Shown: positions 25,830 to 33,831, counted from the stretch's first letter. The stretch: 64,000 bases of DNA from Flavobacterium sp. Root186 (GCF_001428525.1 NZ_LMHW01000013.1:591132-655131), one strand, 5' to 3'. Notes: generated by a model from the sequence alone, not told the origin. Program-made: numbers and translations.

Positions 25830-26519
25830 ATGAGAGCTGTAAGAACATTTAATGACGAAAGATTAGATAAAATGTGTACATATTGTGGAGACAAACACGG
25901 AACACGGGATCATGTGCCTTCTAAAATTCTCTTAAACGAACCTTTTCCCGAAAATCTACCAATTGTTTATTGTTGTGATAATTGTAATCAAAGTTTTTCA
26001 TTAGATGAACAATATTTTGCTTGTTCCCTAGAATGCATAATTCATGGAACTACAGATATTGATAAATTGAACCGTAAAAAAATTAAAGAAACTCTTTTAA
26101 AAAATAAAAAATTACAACAACGGATTGAAAATTCTTTTATATATGGAGACAATATAAAAGTTTTTAAATATGAGGAAGATAGATTTAAAAATGTAATAAC
26201 TAAACTTGCTAAAGGTCATATTAAATTTGAAACTAGTGAGCCGAAATTTGATAATCCTTCACATATTGGTATAACAACAATTGGATCAATGTCAGAGCAA
26301 GAAATAAACTCTTTCTTTAAAACTAAAGAATTAGAAATAGCTCCTGAAGTAGGAAGTAGAGGAACAATGATTTTAAATTTCTATGATGATGTCCCTTATG
26401 CTACTTGGGAAGATGTTCAAAGTGAAGTTTATCAATATTGTATAATTCAAAATAAAAAGTCAACACATGTAAAAATATTTATCCAAAATTATTTTGTTAT
26501 CCAAGTAGTATGGGAATAG
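25830..26519 (+). CDS. HNH-like zinc-finger protein, unknown
   Basis: The 229-residue protein has an N-terminal zinc-binding region: CTYCGDKHGTRDHVPSKIL followed by CCDNCNQSFSLDEQYF. The CxxC...CxxC arrangement with RDHVPSK between them resembles HNH endonuclease-like domains, but the full catalytic set is not clear. The rest is unfamiliar. I prefer the ATG at 25830; a TTG nine bases upstream also opens the frame. The gene is AT-richer than the thr operon and followed by 400 bases of non-coding DNA, fitting an accessory region. It could be a nuclease; I am not sure. Confidence 0.5.
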   Translation: MRAVRTFNDERLDKMCTYCGDKHGTRDHVPSKILLNEPFPENLPIVYCCDNCNQSFSLDEQYFACSLECIIHGTTDIDKLNRKKIKETLLKNKKLQQRIENSFIYGDNIKVFKYEEDRFKNVITKLAKGHIKFETSEPKFDNPSHIGITTIGSMSEQEINSFFKTKELEIAPEVGSRGTMILNFYDDVPYATWEDVQSEVYQYCIIQNKKSTHVKIFIQNYFVIQVVWE

Positions 26520-26914
26520 TTTACAGTTATATATCTAATAACATTTGTTCAAATAAAATTCCTTTCCCTTCGCACGTATGAGCGAAACACTCGTGCTAGT
26601 ACGAAATGCCAAATACACACTTTGTATTGTTATTATTGAATGTTTTATGAAAATTTTATAAGAAATTAAAATTAACATTTCCTAACTTCGAACACATGTG
26701 TTCACTTGTCTTGCAGAGTATTTGTTCTTCAATCTATAGTTTATAAAATTGTAAAATCTTTTTAACATTAAATCGACGTTTAAAAAATATTTTTTACGCT
26801 ACAATTATTATATTCATTAATAGGGTTATTTGTAAATAAGATTTAATATTTATATTTACTGAAAATTTGATATGTAAAGTCAAATTTTCAGTTATTAAGA
26901 TATCCATAATTTTA
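26520..26914. other. non-coding stretch with decayed IS-end-like motifs
   Basis: This 395-base AT-rich gap contains a motif resembling the outer end of the nearby IS inverted repeat (26571-26600: TATGAGCGAAACACTCGTG) and a 14-base perfect palindrome GAACACATGTGTTC at 26690-26703, whose left half matches the inner part of the same IS end. No gene was found. Confidence 0.5.
26571..26600 (+). repeat. IS-end-like motif, copy A
   Basis: TATGAGCGAAACACTCGTGC aligns with TATGGCGAGACGCTCGCGCC of the IS right end, with about 70 percent agreement by eye. It may be a remnant of the same element or of a small non-autonomous relative. Confidence 0.45.
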
Positions 26915-27484
26915 ATGAAAGAAATAATTGAAATTTATTCTAAAATAGTTGTTGCAACTTTTGGGTTTATTGGACCTTCATTTACGTTGCTAATATCCAT
27001 TTTTATTGATGCAATTGAAAAAGCTAGAATCAAAAATGACCAACAACTAGAAACAATTAAATCATTATATGACGATGCGTATGTAAAAAATAAAGATAAC
27101 ATCGAGGAAGAAATGACAAAAATTATAAAAGAAAATAAAAAACATAAAAAACAAATTATTAAGGAATCAAATCTATTAAATCCAAAAAGACAAATAAAGA
27201 GAGTTTTTATACCACTGATTTTATCATTATTCTTTATAAGCTTATATTACTTTGCACGTACCAATTATTGTTTACTAGACTTACCTTTCATTATTGTTTT
27301 AAAATGTGTAGCGATAATTATAAGTGGTATTTGTTTTAGTTATTGTTTGTTTGCTCTTTGGCAAATATTAAACATGGTAATAGAAGCGAAACAAATTCTT
27401 ATTAAGGATAAAAATGATAAGGTTGTTAAACAAGAAAAAGAAGAAGAAATTGGAGAAGCATTGCCTCCAGAGAATAAAATATAA
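26915..27484 (+). CDS. membrane protein with coiled-coil segment, unknown
   Basis: The 189-residue protein, starting at ATG giving MKEIIEIYSK, has one N-terminal hydrophobic segment (FGFIGPSFTLLISIFI), a lysine-rich helical stretch (about 45-90), and two further hydrophobic segments (FIPLILSLFFISLYYF and VLKCVAIIISGICFSYCLFALW). A charged C-terminal tail follows. A TTG-initiated longer form is possible but unlikely. The next gene starts six bases after its stop, so they form an operon. I do not recognise the family. Confidence 0.55.
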   Translation: MKEIIEIYSKIVVATFGFIGPSFTLLISIFIDAIEKARIKNDQQLETIKSLYDDAYVKNKDNIEEEMTKIIKENKKHKKQIIKESNLLNPKRQIKRVFIPLILSLFFISLYYFARTNYCLLDLPFIIVLKCVAIIISGICFSYCLFALWQILNMVIEAKQILIKDKNDKVVKQEKEEEIGEALPPENKI

Positions 27485-27489
27485 ACATC

Positions 27490-27801
27490 ATGGCAGCATT
27501 TAAAATTTTACAAATAGTAGACGGTGAAACTATTAAGGTTGCACCAAAATGGTCATTAACTACTCAGGATGGAACAAAATTAATAGGTGAAACACTTAAG
27601 ATAAGAGGATATAATTTATCAAATTCTTCTAATAAAAATTATGCGGTAGATAAATTAAATAAATTATTAACAAACAAAGAATTGATTCTGAAAAATCCTC
27701 AGGTAATAGATCGTTCTAATATAACAGATGCCAAAATTATCTGCAATGTTTTTGTAGACGATGTTGACATTTCAAATTATTTTCCAGAATACAAACTGTA
27801 A
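27490..27801 (+). CDS. small protein with a thermonuclease (SNase)-like pattern
   Basis: The 103-residue protein shows the layout of the staphylococcal-nuclease-like fold: IVDGETIKV at the start, LKIRGYNL in the middle, a helix AVDKLNKLL, then VFVDDVDISNYF at the end. The catalytic residues that would be expected around the second arginine and glutamate are not evident, so it may be a non-catalytic member or a chance similarity. It is coupled to the upstream membrane-protein gene. Confidence 0.45.
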   Translation: MAAFKILQIVDGETIKVAPKWSLTTQDGTKLIGETLKIRGYNLSNSSNKNYAVDKLNKLLTNKELILKNPQVIDRSNITDAKIICNVFVDDVDISNYFPEYKL

Positions 27802-27804
27802 AAT

Positions 27805-27835
27805 AAAAATCCCGCTCAATGTGAGCGGGATTTTT
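27805..27835 (+). terminator. terminator of the membrane/SNase-like pair
   Basis: The stem AATCCCGCTCA/TGAGCGGGATT is perfect with a short loop and a T-run on the right and A-run on the left. Confidence 0.9.
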
Positions 27836-27879
27836 ATTTTTAACCTTTTAACTCTTAACGTCGTACTTTTTTTACTATT

Positions 27880-27951
27880 ACAAGCGTCCCTCATATGAAT
27901 GCAAAGAAATAAAAAACAATTGGAATGCATAAGCGAGACACTCATACTAGC
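27880..27951. repeat. miniature inverted pair of IS-end-like motifs
   Basis: The forward motif GCATAAGCGAGACACTCATAC (27927-27947) resembles the IS end; its degenerate complement AAGCGTCCCTCATATGAATG lies at 27882-27901. The two face each other across about 25 bases, like a tiny non-autonomous element. Confidence 0.4.
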
Positions 27952-27965
27952 TGACTAATACAAAC

Positions 27966-28042
27966 AAAAAGAGACCCATCAAAGGTCTCTTTTCAATTAA
28001 TATATCTTCAAAAAACGTTTACTTCCCGTTCAATAATTTCTC
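27966..28042 (-). pseudogene. 3-prime remnant of a second XRE regulator gene
   Basis: This piece aligns over about 77 bases with 29312-29391, which is the tail and terminator of the XRE gene on the right of the IS. On the minus strand it encodes the last seven codons EKLLNGK and a stop, and then a terminator hairpin (AGAGACC/GGTCTCT). The upstream part of this copy is missing because the IS begins directly at its edge. It is thus a truncated paralogue. Confidence 0.7.
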
Positions 28043-28043
28043 C

Positions 28044-28081
28044 GCTAGCGCGAGCGTCTCGCCATAAGTGTTCGAAACCTT
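28044..28081 (+). repeat. IS left inverted repeat
   Basis: 38 bases, one mismatch to the right repeat; it reaches into the transposase stop codon. Confidence 0.85.
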
Positions 28082-29228
28082 ATTCAGTATTTAAAATTTG
28101 ATTTATTTTATTAGGGTCTCCTCCGCATTTTTTTACAATATCTTTAATAATTAAAACTTCTAGCTCTTGGGCAAATTTTAATTTTGGAATTTTATACCCT
28201 TTGAGATCATTAAGTTTTTTATATACAATCAATAAAATAGCTGTGATCAAGGTCATGTACATAATAACCTTTACTCCGTTAATGTTTCTACTTATCAAAT
28301 GACTAAAATTCAAGTTCTGTTTAATGAATTTAAAAAACACTTCGATCTCCCAACGCTGCTTGTAAATATCAGCTACCTCTTTTGCTGTCAGGGTTTTGCT
28401 GTTTGTTAAAAAGTAAAACACTTCTGCATTTTCTTTTTCTTTAGCAATAATTAGCCGTAAAAATCTTTGAGTCTTTTTATTTCGTCTATCGTATAATATT
28501 ACTTCCAGATCCTTTTCTAAAAACAATCTTTCTGTTTGATTTTTATCAATTTCAAATTCTCGGACTTTTTCGAAACGAGTATAATTATTAAGTCGTGTCA
28601 CAAAGGTTAAATTATCTTTGTTGAACTCTTCAAATGTTGCTCTGGATTGAATTCCTCTATCAAAAACTAAAATATTGTCAATACTTAAAGGGCATTCTTT
28701 TATTAATTCTTTTAGAGCAAAATCCTCTGAGACAAATGCCTGTTCTGTGAAAATTTTTGAGTGAATCGGGATATTTGAAAATGCTATACTGAATTTTACT
28801 GATTTCTTAGTGCTGTTCTGATTAATGATCATTCCTTCTTTTAATAATTTTGAAGAAATACTAACTAGAGTTGAATCAAAAGAAATAATATTATGCTTTT
28901 TCTTTAAATATTTATTTTGATACTTTTTTAGGCAGCTATTAAAAATTGCTTCAAAATAATCTGAATTAATTGTAACCAATCGATCTCTTATTGAATTATA
29001 TTTCACCCCGTCAAAACTTGTATTTGCAATACTTTTGAATGCCAGTGAATGATAAAACTCTTCCATTACCCTCAAACTATTCTGCTTGATATTTAACATT
29101 GAGAAAAGTAATAATTGAAACATCGTTTGCCCATGAAGCTTTTTTACCTGATGATCAACATTATAATTAAGGGATAGTTTTTCTAATTCTTCTTTTGGAA
29201 TGTAGTCTAAAACTTCTTCTAATTTCAT
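28080..29228 (-). CDS. IS4 family transposase
   Basis: The 382-residue product has the DDE features of the IS4 family. SFDSTLVSISSKLLKEG carries the first aspartate, ILVFDRGIQSRATFEEF the second (DRG motif), and DIYKQRWEIEVFFKFIKQNLNF the Y-(2)-R-(3)-E-(6)-K signature with the catalytic glutamate. The N-terminal region contains a DUF4372-like segment (QMLLFSMLNIKQNSLRVMEEF-like). It is intact and should be active. The coding frame occupies almost all of the element. Confidence 0.92.
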   Translation of the reverse strand: MKLEEVLDYIPKEELEKLSLNYNVDHQVKKLHGQTMFQLLLFSMLNIKQNSLRVMEEFYHSLAFKSIANTSFDGVKYNSIRDRLVTINSDYFEAIFNSCLKKYQNKYLKKKHNIISFDSTLVSISSKLLKEGMIINQNSTKKSVKFSIAFSNIPIHSKIFTEQAFVSEDFALKELIKECPLSIDNILVFDRGIQSRATFEEFNKDNLTFVTRLNNYTRFEKVREFEIDKNQTERLFLEKDLEVILYDRRNKKTQRFLRLIIAKEKENAEVFYFLTNSKTLTAKEVADIYKQRWEIEVFFKFIKQNLNFSHLISRNINGVKVIMYMTLITAILLIVYKKLNDLKGYKIPKLKFAQELEVLIIKDIVKKCGGDPNKINQILNTE

Positions 29229-29260
29229 AAGTTTGTTTTATACTCAAATATAATAATTTC

Positions 29261-29298
29261 AAGGTTTCGAACACTTATGGCGAGACGCTCGCGCCAGC
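29261..29298 (+). repeat. IS right inverted repeat
   Basis: 38 bases, complementary to the left repeat with one mismatch; AAGGTTTCGAACACTTATGG is its inner half. Confidence 0.85.
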
Positions 29299-29311
29299 AA
29301 TTGAAATAAAT

Positions 29312-29343
29312 AAAAAAAGAGATCTAATCAAGACCTCTTTCTA
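29312..29343 (-). terminator. terminator of the XRE gene
   Basis: AAAGAGATCT and AGACCTCTTT form an imperfect hairpin with an A-run on the left, which is a T-run on the minus strand. Confidence 0.65.
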
Positions 29344-29367
29344 GAATTAAATATATCTTTAAAACGG

Positions 29368-29763
29368 TTATTTCCCGTTCAATAATTTCTCTAAATATTC
29401 AACTTTATCTTTTTCAGCTTGCACCAAACGTTCGTAAAGTTCAACAACTTTATCTAAAGGATTAAAAGTACAATTGCAATTGTAATCACCTGAAGCAATT
29501 GCACTATGATCTTGAAAAGTATTTCCAATAATATTAAAAACCGCTTCTTCCGAAAAGTTTTTAATTGCTTCCACAGAAACACCAAGAACTTTTGCTATTT
29601 CAATTAGTTTTTCTTCATCTACAGTTTCGCTGTTTTCAATAGCCTAAATAGTCTGCTGACTTGTACCTAAAGCCTGTGCCAGTGCTTCCTGTTTCATATC
29701 TTTAAGCTCTCTGATACGGCTTATATTTCTGCCGATATGTTTTGGTTTTATTGCTGTACTCAT
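29368..29763 (-). pseudogene. XRE-family regulator interrupted by an in-frame amber codon
   Basis: From the ATG at 29763 the frame encodes a helix-turn-helix domain (RNISRIRELKDMKQEALAQ, then ALGTSQQTI) and then meets TAG at codon 40 (29644-29646). The frame continues without change (AIENSETVDEEKLIEIAKVLGVSVEAIKNFSEE) for 91 more codons to the end EKLLNGK, giving 131 residues if read through. The stop falls inside the recognition helix region, where family members have a serine or similar residue after QQTI. The distal part could be re-initiated at Met64. It may be a true pseudogene, a sequencing error, or less likely a suppressed codon. Confidence 0.8.
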
Positions 29764-29963
29764 AATTCAAAGATATTTAAAGTTCTTAAACGAAAATAAA
29801 TTTAGGTAAAAAACAAAAGTATTTTTGTAAGATACGCTTTTCAATTTTATATTTGAACGCAGATTTAACGGATTCGTTATCACGAAGACGCGGATTAATA
29901 CAGATTTTTTTTGAGTTTTAAATAAGTTTATTATGTTTCATTAAAAAAACAATAAAATTCAAT

Positions 29964-30440
29964 ATGGGCACAAACATTGTTCTGGTATTTTTAGCATTAA
30001 TTATTATTTCTCTTCTCTGTTACCCAAAAATTCAATCTTGGGTTGATTATTATAAAGAACAAAGAGCAATAGAATTTAAAAAAAGAACAGGTCTTGATTT
30101 GTGGTCTCTTTATAGATTATCAGAACTTGCGCCCTTTTTCTGGGGTTTAGAAAAATTCATCTTTAACAGTACTATTTTTTACTTCGATGAAAATAATTTA
30201 TACCTAATAAATTCAAATGAGCCTTTAATTAAATATCCTCTCTCCACAATTATTGAAGTTAGAAGAACTGCGGTTACCATTAACAAAAGAAGAGTCTGGA
30301 AAATAATTATAGACAATGCAGGGCAGCAATTAATTTTTAAGCTAAGAACTTATACCAACTTTAGTCATTTCTTAGAAAAAGTAAGTGAAAATCCAAATGC
30401 AATTGTAGACGATAGGTATATTTGGGGAATATTTGAATGA
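29964..30440 (+). CDS. single-pass membrane protein, unknown
   Basis: The 158-residue protein has one N-terminal membrane segment (IVLVFLALIIISLLCYP). The remainder has a beta-rich, PH-like pattern (NNLYLINSNEPLIKYPLSTIIEVRRT...). No family is recognised. It precedes a lipoprotein gene by 24 bases, so the two are probably co-transcribed. Confidence 0.55.
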   Translation: MGTNIVLVFLALIIISLLCYPKIQSWVDYYKEQRAIEFKKRTGLDLWSLYRLSELAPFFWGLEKFIFNSTIFYFDENNLYLINSNEPLIKYPLSTIIEVRRTAVTINKRRVWKIIIDNAGQQLIFKLRTYTNFSHFLEKVSENPNAIVDDRYIWGIFE

Positions 30441-30464
30441 TCTGTCCCACCAAAAAATTAAACC

Positions 30465-31052
30465 ATGAAAAAACTATTACCATTATTTTTATTCTTCCTT
30501 CTAATTTCTTGCCAAAAAAGTGAAAGTAACAATGAAAACAAGGAAGAACCAAAAGCACTACAAGAGAAAAGCATTGACATAGGCAGATTTAAAGGCAGAG
30601 AAGATTTAGTTGATGATTTGTATCAGGAACTTGTAAATAAATCTCCCGAACTAAAAACCTTAGAAGATGAATTGAACGAAGTAAATGCCAAAGACACGGT
30701 TTCTATTTTTCATCATTACGACAATAAATCCATCAATTATTACATTTCTGCCAAAAGTAATACTGCAGGCATTAGAGATAGTATACTGAAAAACAAAATT
30801 CTAAATTTAATCATCAAAAGTTCCGATAAATACGATTCTAAAAAAGCTGACATAGAAAGTCTGGTAACAACTATTAATAAAAAAAGAACCGAAATAACCA
30901 ACTATCATACAGCTTTGAAAATTGTTTTGACCCTTCCACTTATTGAACAATATCAAAATGATCATTTACCAAAAAAATCTCCTTTTGAAAAGGTGATTGA
31001 AAAAGAAAATCAATTGCTTGAAAAAGTCAAACAAAATACTCCAAGTTATTAA
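30465..31052 (+). CDS. lipoprotein, unknown
   Basis: The signal peptide MKKLLPLFLFFLLISC ends in a lipobox cysteine at residue 16 and is followed by polar residues (QKSESNNEN). The mature part of about 180 residues is charged and helical with no recognised domain. It should be membrane-anchored and exposed to the periplasm. It is probably co-transcribed with the upstream membrane-protein gene. Confidence 0.65.
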   Translation: MKKLLPLFLFFLLISCQKSESNNENKEEPKALQEKSIDIGRFKGREDLVDDLYQELVNKSPELKTLEDELNEVNAKDTVSIFHHYDNKSINYYISAKSNTAGIRDSILKNKILNLIIKSSDKYDSKKADIESLVTTINKKRTEITNYHTALKIVLTLPLIEQYQNDHLPKKSPFEKVIEKENQLLEKVKQNTPSY

Positions 31053-31116
31053 TTAAAAATAAACGACCTCTCCGCCAACATTGACAATAATCTATTTACG
31101 AAATAAACCAAAAAAC

Positions 31117-31407
31117 ATGGAAAGATTTTTTCTGATAATACTTATTATACAAATGTTGTCTTACGGAATAGTTGATTATTATAAAATAAAATATGGCCGT
31201 TTTATTATTCTGTCAATCTTTTTATTGCTTTTTTTAATTGTCTTTCCAGTTTATTTTCAAGTAAATGAAAACAAAGATTCTGTTTTGTGCTTATATAATG
31301 CATTTGATTATTTTGAGGTTTATTGGAATATTGGTATTGGACTCGTTTTATCAACCCACTTCATTTATTGTTATCTGATTAATAAAAAATCTAAAACTGT
31401 ACAATAA
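31117..31407 (+). CDS. small hydrophobic protein, unknown
   Basis: I choose the ATG giving MERFFLIILIIQMLSYG (96 residues) over a TTG 36 bases upstream. Three hydrophobic segments are visible (residues 4-20, 30-47 and 70-88), so it is likely an inner-membrane protein. No family is recognised. Confidence 0.45.
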   Translation: MERFFLIILIIQMLSYGIVDYYKIKYGRFIILSIFLLLFLIVFPVYFQVNENKDSVLCLYNAFDYFEVYWNIGIGLVLSTHFIYCYLINKKSKTVQ

Positions 31408-31446
31408 ATTATTTAAGCTAAACTAAAGACAGCATATATAAAAATT

Positions 31447-31580
31447 TCAATTGCCTCCAGCTTTAGCTGGAGGTTTTGATTTTGCAGACTAAATTGGCTT
31501 TAGCCAAAAAACTTAAAAGATTAGGCTAAAGCCATTTTCTAATATAACTTTGCCCTTCAGCTAAAGCTGTAGGCAATTTA
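31447..31580. repeat. nested fold-back element, GCTTTAGC type
   Basis: The outer arms (31447-31473 and 31553-31580) read AATTGCCTCCAGCTTTAGCTGG and its imperfect complement; each arm also folds on itself through AGCTTTAGCT or AGCTAAAGCT. Inner arms AAATGGCTTTAGCC-like are at 31491-31505 and 31523-31536. The element fills the gap before the acetyltransferase gene. Confidence 0.85.
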
Positions 31581-31597
31581 TTTTTATATTAAATAAC

Positions 31598-32104
31598 ATG
31601 ATTACAAAAGCATTACTCGAAGACATTCCAGCATTAACAGTCTTAATAAACTCCGCATACAGAGGAGAATCTTCTAAAAAAGGCTGGACAACCGAAGCAC
31701 ATTTACTAGAAGGAAAAAGAACCGATGAACAGGAAATGACCCAAATTTTCCTTGATCCTAAAAATACGATTCTGAAATTTACAGAGAATAATAAAATTAT
31801 TGGTTCGGTTTTATTGGTTGAAAAAGGGCATCAATTGTATTTAGGAATGTTAACCGTTTCACCTGAACTTCAAAATAGCGGAATCGGGAAAAAGCTTTTG
31901 GCTGAAGCCGAAATTCATGCTAAATCTCTTGGTTTGTCTGGTATTATTATGACGGTTATTTCGGTTCGTGAGGAACTTATTGCATGGTACAAACGTCATG
32001 GTTATGTGGATACGGGTGAAAGAGAAGCTTTCCCTCAAAGCGAAATTCATATTACAGTTTCTGATGCGCCTTTGGAGTTTATTTATTTGGAGAAAAGGAT
32101 TTAA
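31598..32104 (+). CDS. GNAT-family N-acetyltransferase
   Basis: The 168-residue protein carries the GNAT fold. Motif A is LYLGMLTVSPELQNSGIGKKLLAEAE, with the acetyl-CoA loop Q-x-x-G-I-G-K. Motif B is WYKRHGYVDTGER. The acceptor substrate cannot be inferred. It begins 18 bases after a fold-back repeat. Confidence 0.9.
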   Translation: MITKALLEDIPALTVLINSAYRGESSKKGWTTEAHLLEGKRTDEQEMTQIFLDPKNTILKFTENNKIIGSVLLVEKGHQLYLGMLTVSPELQNSGIGKKLLAEAEIHAKSLGLSGIIMTVISVREELIAWYKRHGYVDTGEREAFPQSEIHITVSDAPLEFIYLEKRI

Positions 32105-32163
32105 GAGGGTTCTACCACAGAGATACACGAAGATTTTGCGCAAAGATTCGCCAAGGTTTTTTT

Positions 32164-32227
32164 AATCTCGCAAAGTCGCAAAGAAATATAAAAAAGAAAC
32201 TTTGCGACTTTGCGCCTTTGCGAGATT
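32164..32227. repeat. inverted repeat, ctcgcaaag family
   Basis: AATCTCGCAAAGTCGCAAAG pairs with CTTTGCGACTTTGCGCCTTTGCGAG-like sequence at 32200-32227. Copies lie at 35257-35326 and 36599-36658. It is followed by a half-repeat rich in CCCTTTG. Confidence 0.8.
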
Positions 32228-32289
32228 ATTTTTTGAACCTTTGTTGCTTTGTCCCTTTGTCCCTTTGAACCTTTTTTTAAAAATAAAAA

Positions 32290-32838
32290 ATGAACATACA
32301 TCTTTTACCTAAAAAAGACAGTAAAGCCTCTATTTGGAGTGGCGGATTGACCTATGAATATATGATATATCCGAAAACAGCAAACTATACTGATAGAGAT
32401 TTTGTATTCAGAATAAGCAGTGCTACAATAGAGGAAGTGCCTTCAGTGTTTACCAAATTTAAAGGCTATTACCGATACTTGGTTATGCTTGATAACGGCT
32501 TAGAAATTGAGGTAAACAAAGAAAAAAAAGTATATGAGAAGCATGAAATCATGGAATTTAATTCGGATGATGAAGTAACTTCTTATACAAATGGTATGGA
32601 TTTTAATTGGATGATTTCTGAAAAAATTTCCCGTCATAAACTGGAAATAACAAATAGCAATCAGAATTGTAATGCTCAAATAATAATTTTATTTTCTTTA
32701 AATACTACATCTATTAAAATTAATGAGAAGTCCTATTATCTGGAACCTTATGATTTATTAGTCATTGAAAATCAAGAAAAGGAAAATATATTGCTTCATT
32801 TTTCTAATGAATGCCTTTTTGGGGTACTGGATTTTTAA
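32290..32838 (+). CDS. HutD/Ves-family protein
   Basis: The 182-residue product has the HutD (DUF886) features: WSGGLTYEYMIYP near the N-terminus, FVFRISSATIEEVPSVFTKFKGYYRYLVML, and a C-terminal LEPYDLLVIEN. HutD is a cupin-like protein found with histidine-utilisation genes in Pseudomonas and many other bacteria; its exact role is unclear. Here it is distant from hutH. Confidence 0.85.
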   Translation: MNIHLLPKKDSKASIWSGGLTYEYMIYPKTANYTDRDFVFRISSATIEEVPSVFTKFKGYYRYLVMLDNGLEIEVNKEKKVYEKHEIMEFNSDDEVTSYTNGMDFNWMISEKISRHKLEITNSNQNCNAQIIILFSLNTTSIKINEKSYYLEPYDLLVIENQEKENILLHFSNECLFGVLDF

Positions 32839-33192
32839 AAGAAGTTTTGCCACGAAGGCACTAAGTTTTTTTTAATCTCGCAATCCCGATAGCCATCGGG
32901 AGCAGAGTCCAAAAGGTTTTAGACAAAGTTTACATACAGTTTGTCATTTCGACGAAGGAGAAATCTTCGCTAGAAGCTCTACAAAGATTGGAATCTCATT
33001 GCGGAGTTACTTACGAAGATTTCTCCTTCGTCGAAATGACAAGATTGCGAATTAATCTGCGTGAAACAAAAATCATTTTAATCCTTTTAAATCTGTGGCT
33101 AAAAATTTTATGTTAGGCGCACTGCAGTGCGTCTCTACAGAAAACCTTTGAACCTTTGTCCCCTGCACCTTTGAACCTTTGCCTCTTTAAAC
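32839..33192. other. non-coding composite of repeats
   Basis: This 354-base gap is packed with inverted repeats: the hairpin CCCGATAGCCATCGGG at 32885-32900, a perfect 29-bp inverted repeat (32941-32969 and 33014-33042), the palindrome CGCACTGCAGTGCG at 33118-33131, and a half-repeat of CCTTTGAACCTTTG units. It also ends the HutD gene and the Crp gene. No gene is evident. Confidence 0.75.
32941..33042. repeat. perfect 29-bp inverted repeat
   Basis: The arms TTGTCATTTCGACGAAGGAG... (32941-32969 and 33014-33042) are identical complements over 29 bases with a 44-base loop. Confidence 0.92.
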
Positions 33193-33765
33193 CTAAGAAA
33201 CTATCCTCTTAATCTTTGACAAAAACTCGTGTGAAACTCCCAAATAAGATGAAAGATTTTTGTTGTTTATGGTCTGAACTTTTTGCGGATAACGATCTTT
33301 AAAATCTAAATAACGTTGTTTTGATGTTTTATTTAGAACATCTAAAAGTCTTTGCTGGATTGCCACATTTGCACGTTCAATCATTAAAACATGAAACTGA
33401 ATAATTTTGGGAACTTCTGCAAATAACTGCGTTTTTTGAGCTTTATTTATTACCAGAATTTCGCTGTCTTCTATGGCTTTAATATTATAAGTCGTTGGCT
33501 TTTGGTGATAAAAACTTTCCAAATCACACATCCATTCGTTTTCGAAAGAAAAGAAAATAACACTTTCGGTTCCGTTTTCGTTTAAGATATAAGTTTTAAA
33601 TGAACCTTTTAAAATAAACCCCTCATAACTGTTATTCGAATCCTGGATTTGAAGAAACTGATTTTTTTTGAGTTTAATAAGTTCAGCTTTTGAAACAATA
33701 ATATTCCATTCTTCATCAGTGAGCGGAATCTTTCGCTCAATGTTTTTTCTTAGTAGGTTGTACAT
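33193..33765 (-). CDS. Crp/Fnr-family regulator
   Basis: The 190-residue protein has a cyclic-nucleotide-binding-like beta-roll (about residues 25-125) and a C-terminal helix-turn-helix that is short (LSSYLGVSHEFLSKIKRIVS). The region that would bind cAMP lacks the classical arginine and serine, so it may respond to another signal or none. The gene is alone and faces the pectate lyase gene divergently. Confidence 0.82.
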   Translation of the reverse strand: MYNLLRKNIERKIPLTDEEWNIIVSKAELIKLKKNQFLQIQDSNNSYEGFILKGSFKTYILNENGTESVIFFSFENEWMCDLESFYHQKPTTYNIKAIEDSEILVINKAQKTQLFAEVPKIIQFHVLMIERANVAIQQRLLDVLNKTSKQRYLDFKDRYPQKVQTINNKNLSSYLGVSHEFLSKIKRIVS

Positions 33766-33831
33766 GTTTGTGGTTTTTGTTGGAAATAAATTTGTTTTTT
33801 CAATTCATTATCTATTAGGGGTTTAGAAAAT

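Larger units (their letters stand above)
28044..29298 (-). mobile_element. IS4-like insertion sequence with 38-bp inverted repeats
   Basis: The element of 1,255 bp carries one transposase gene. The terminal inverted repeats (28044-28081 and 29261-29298, reading CTAGCGCGAGCGTCTCGCC at one end) match in 37 of 38 positions. No target-site duplication is evident at the outer edges. The left flank is the tail of an XRE gene copy and the right flank is the terminator of another copy. Weak copies of the end motif are found up to 1.5 kb to the left. Confidence 0.85.

Noticed and set aside
32101..32301. Small frames across the repeat before the HutD gene
   Set aside because: They consist of inverted-repeat sequence and overlap other frames.
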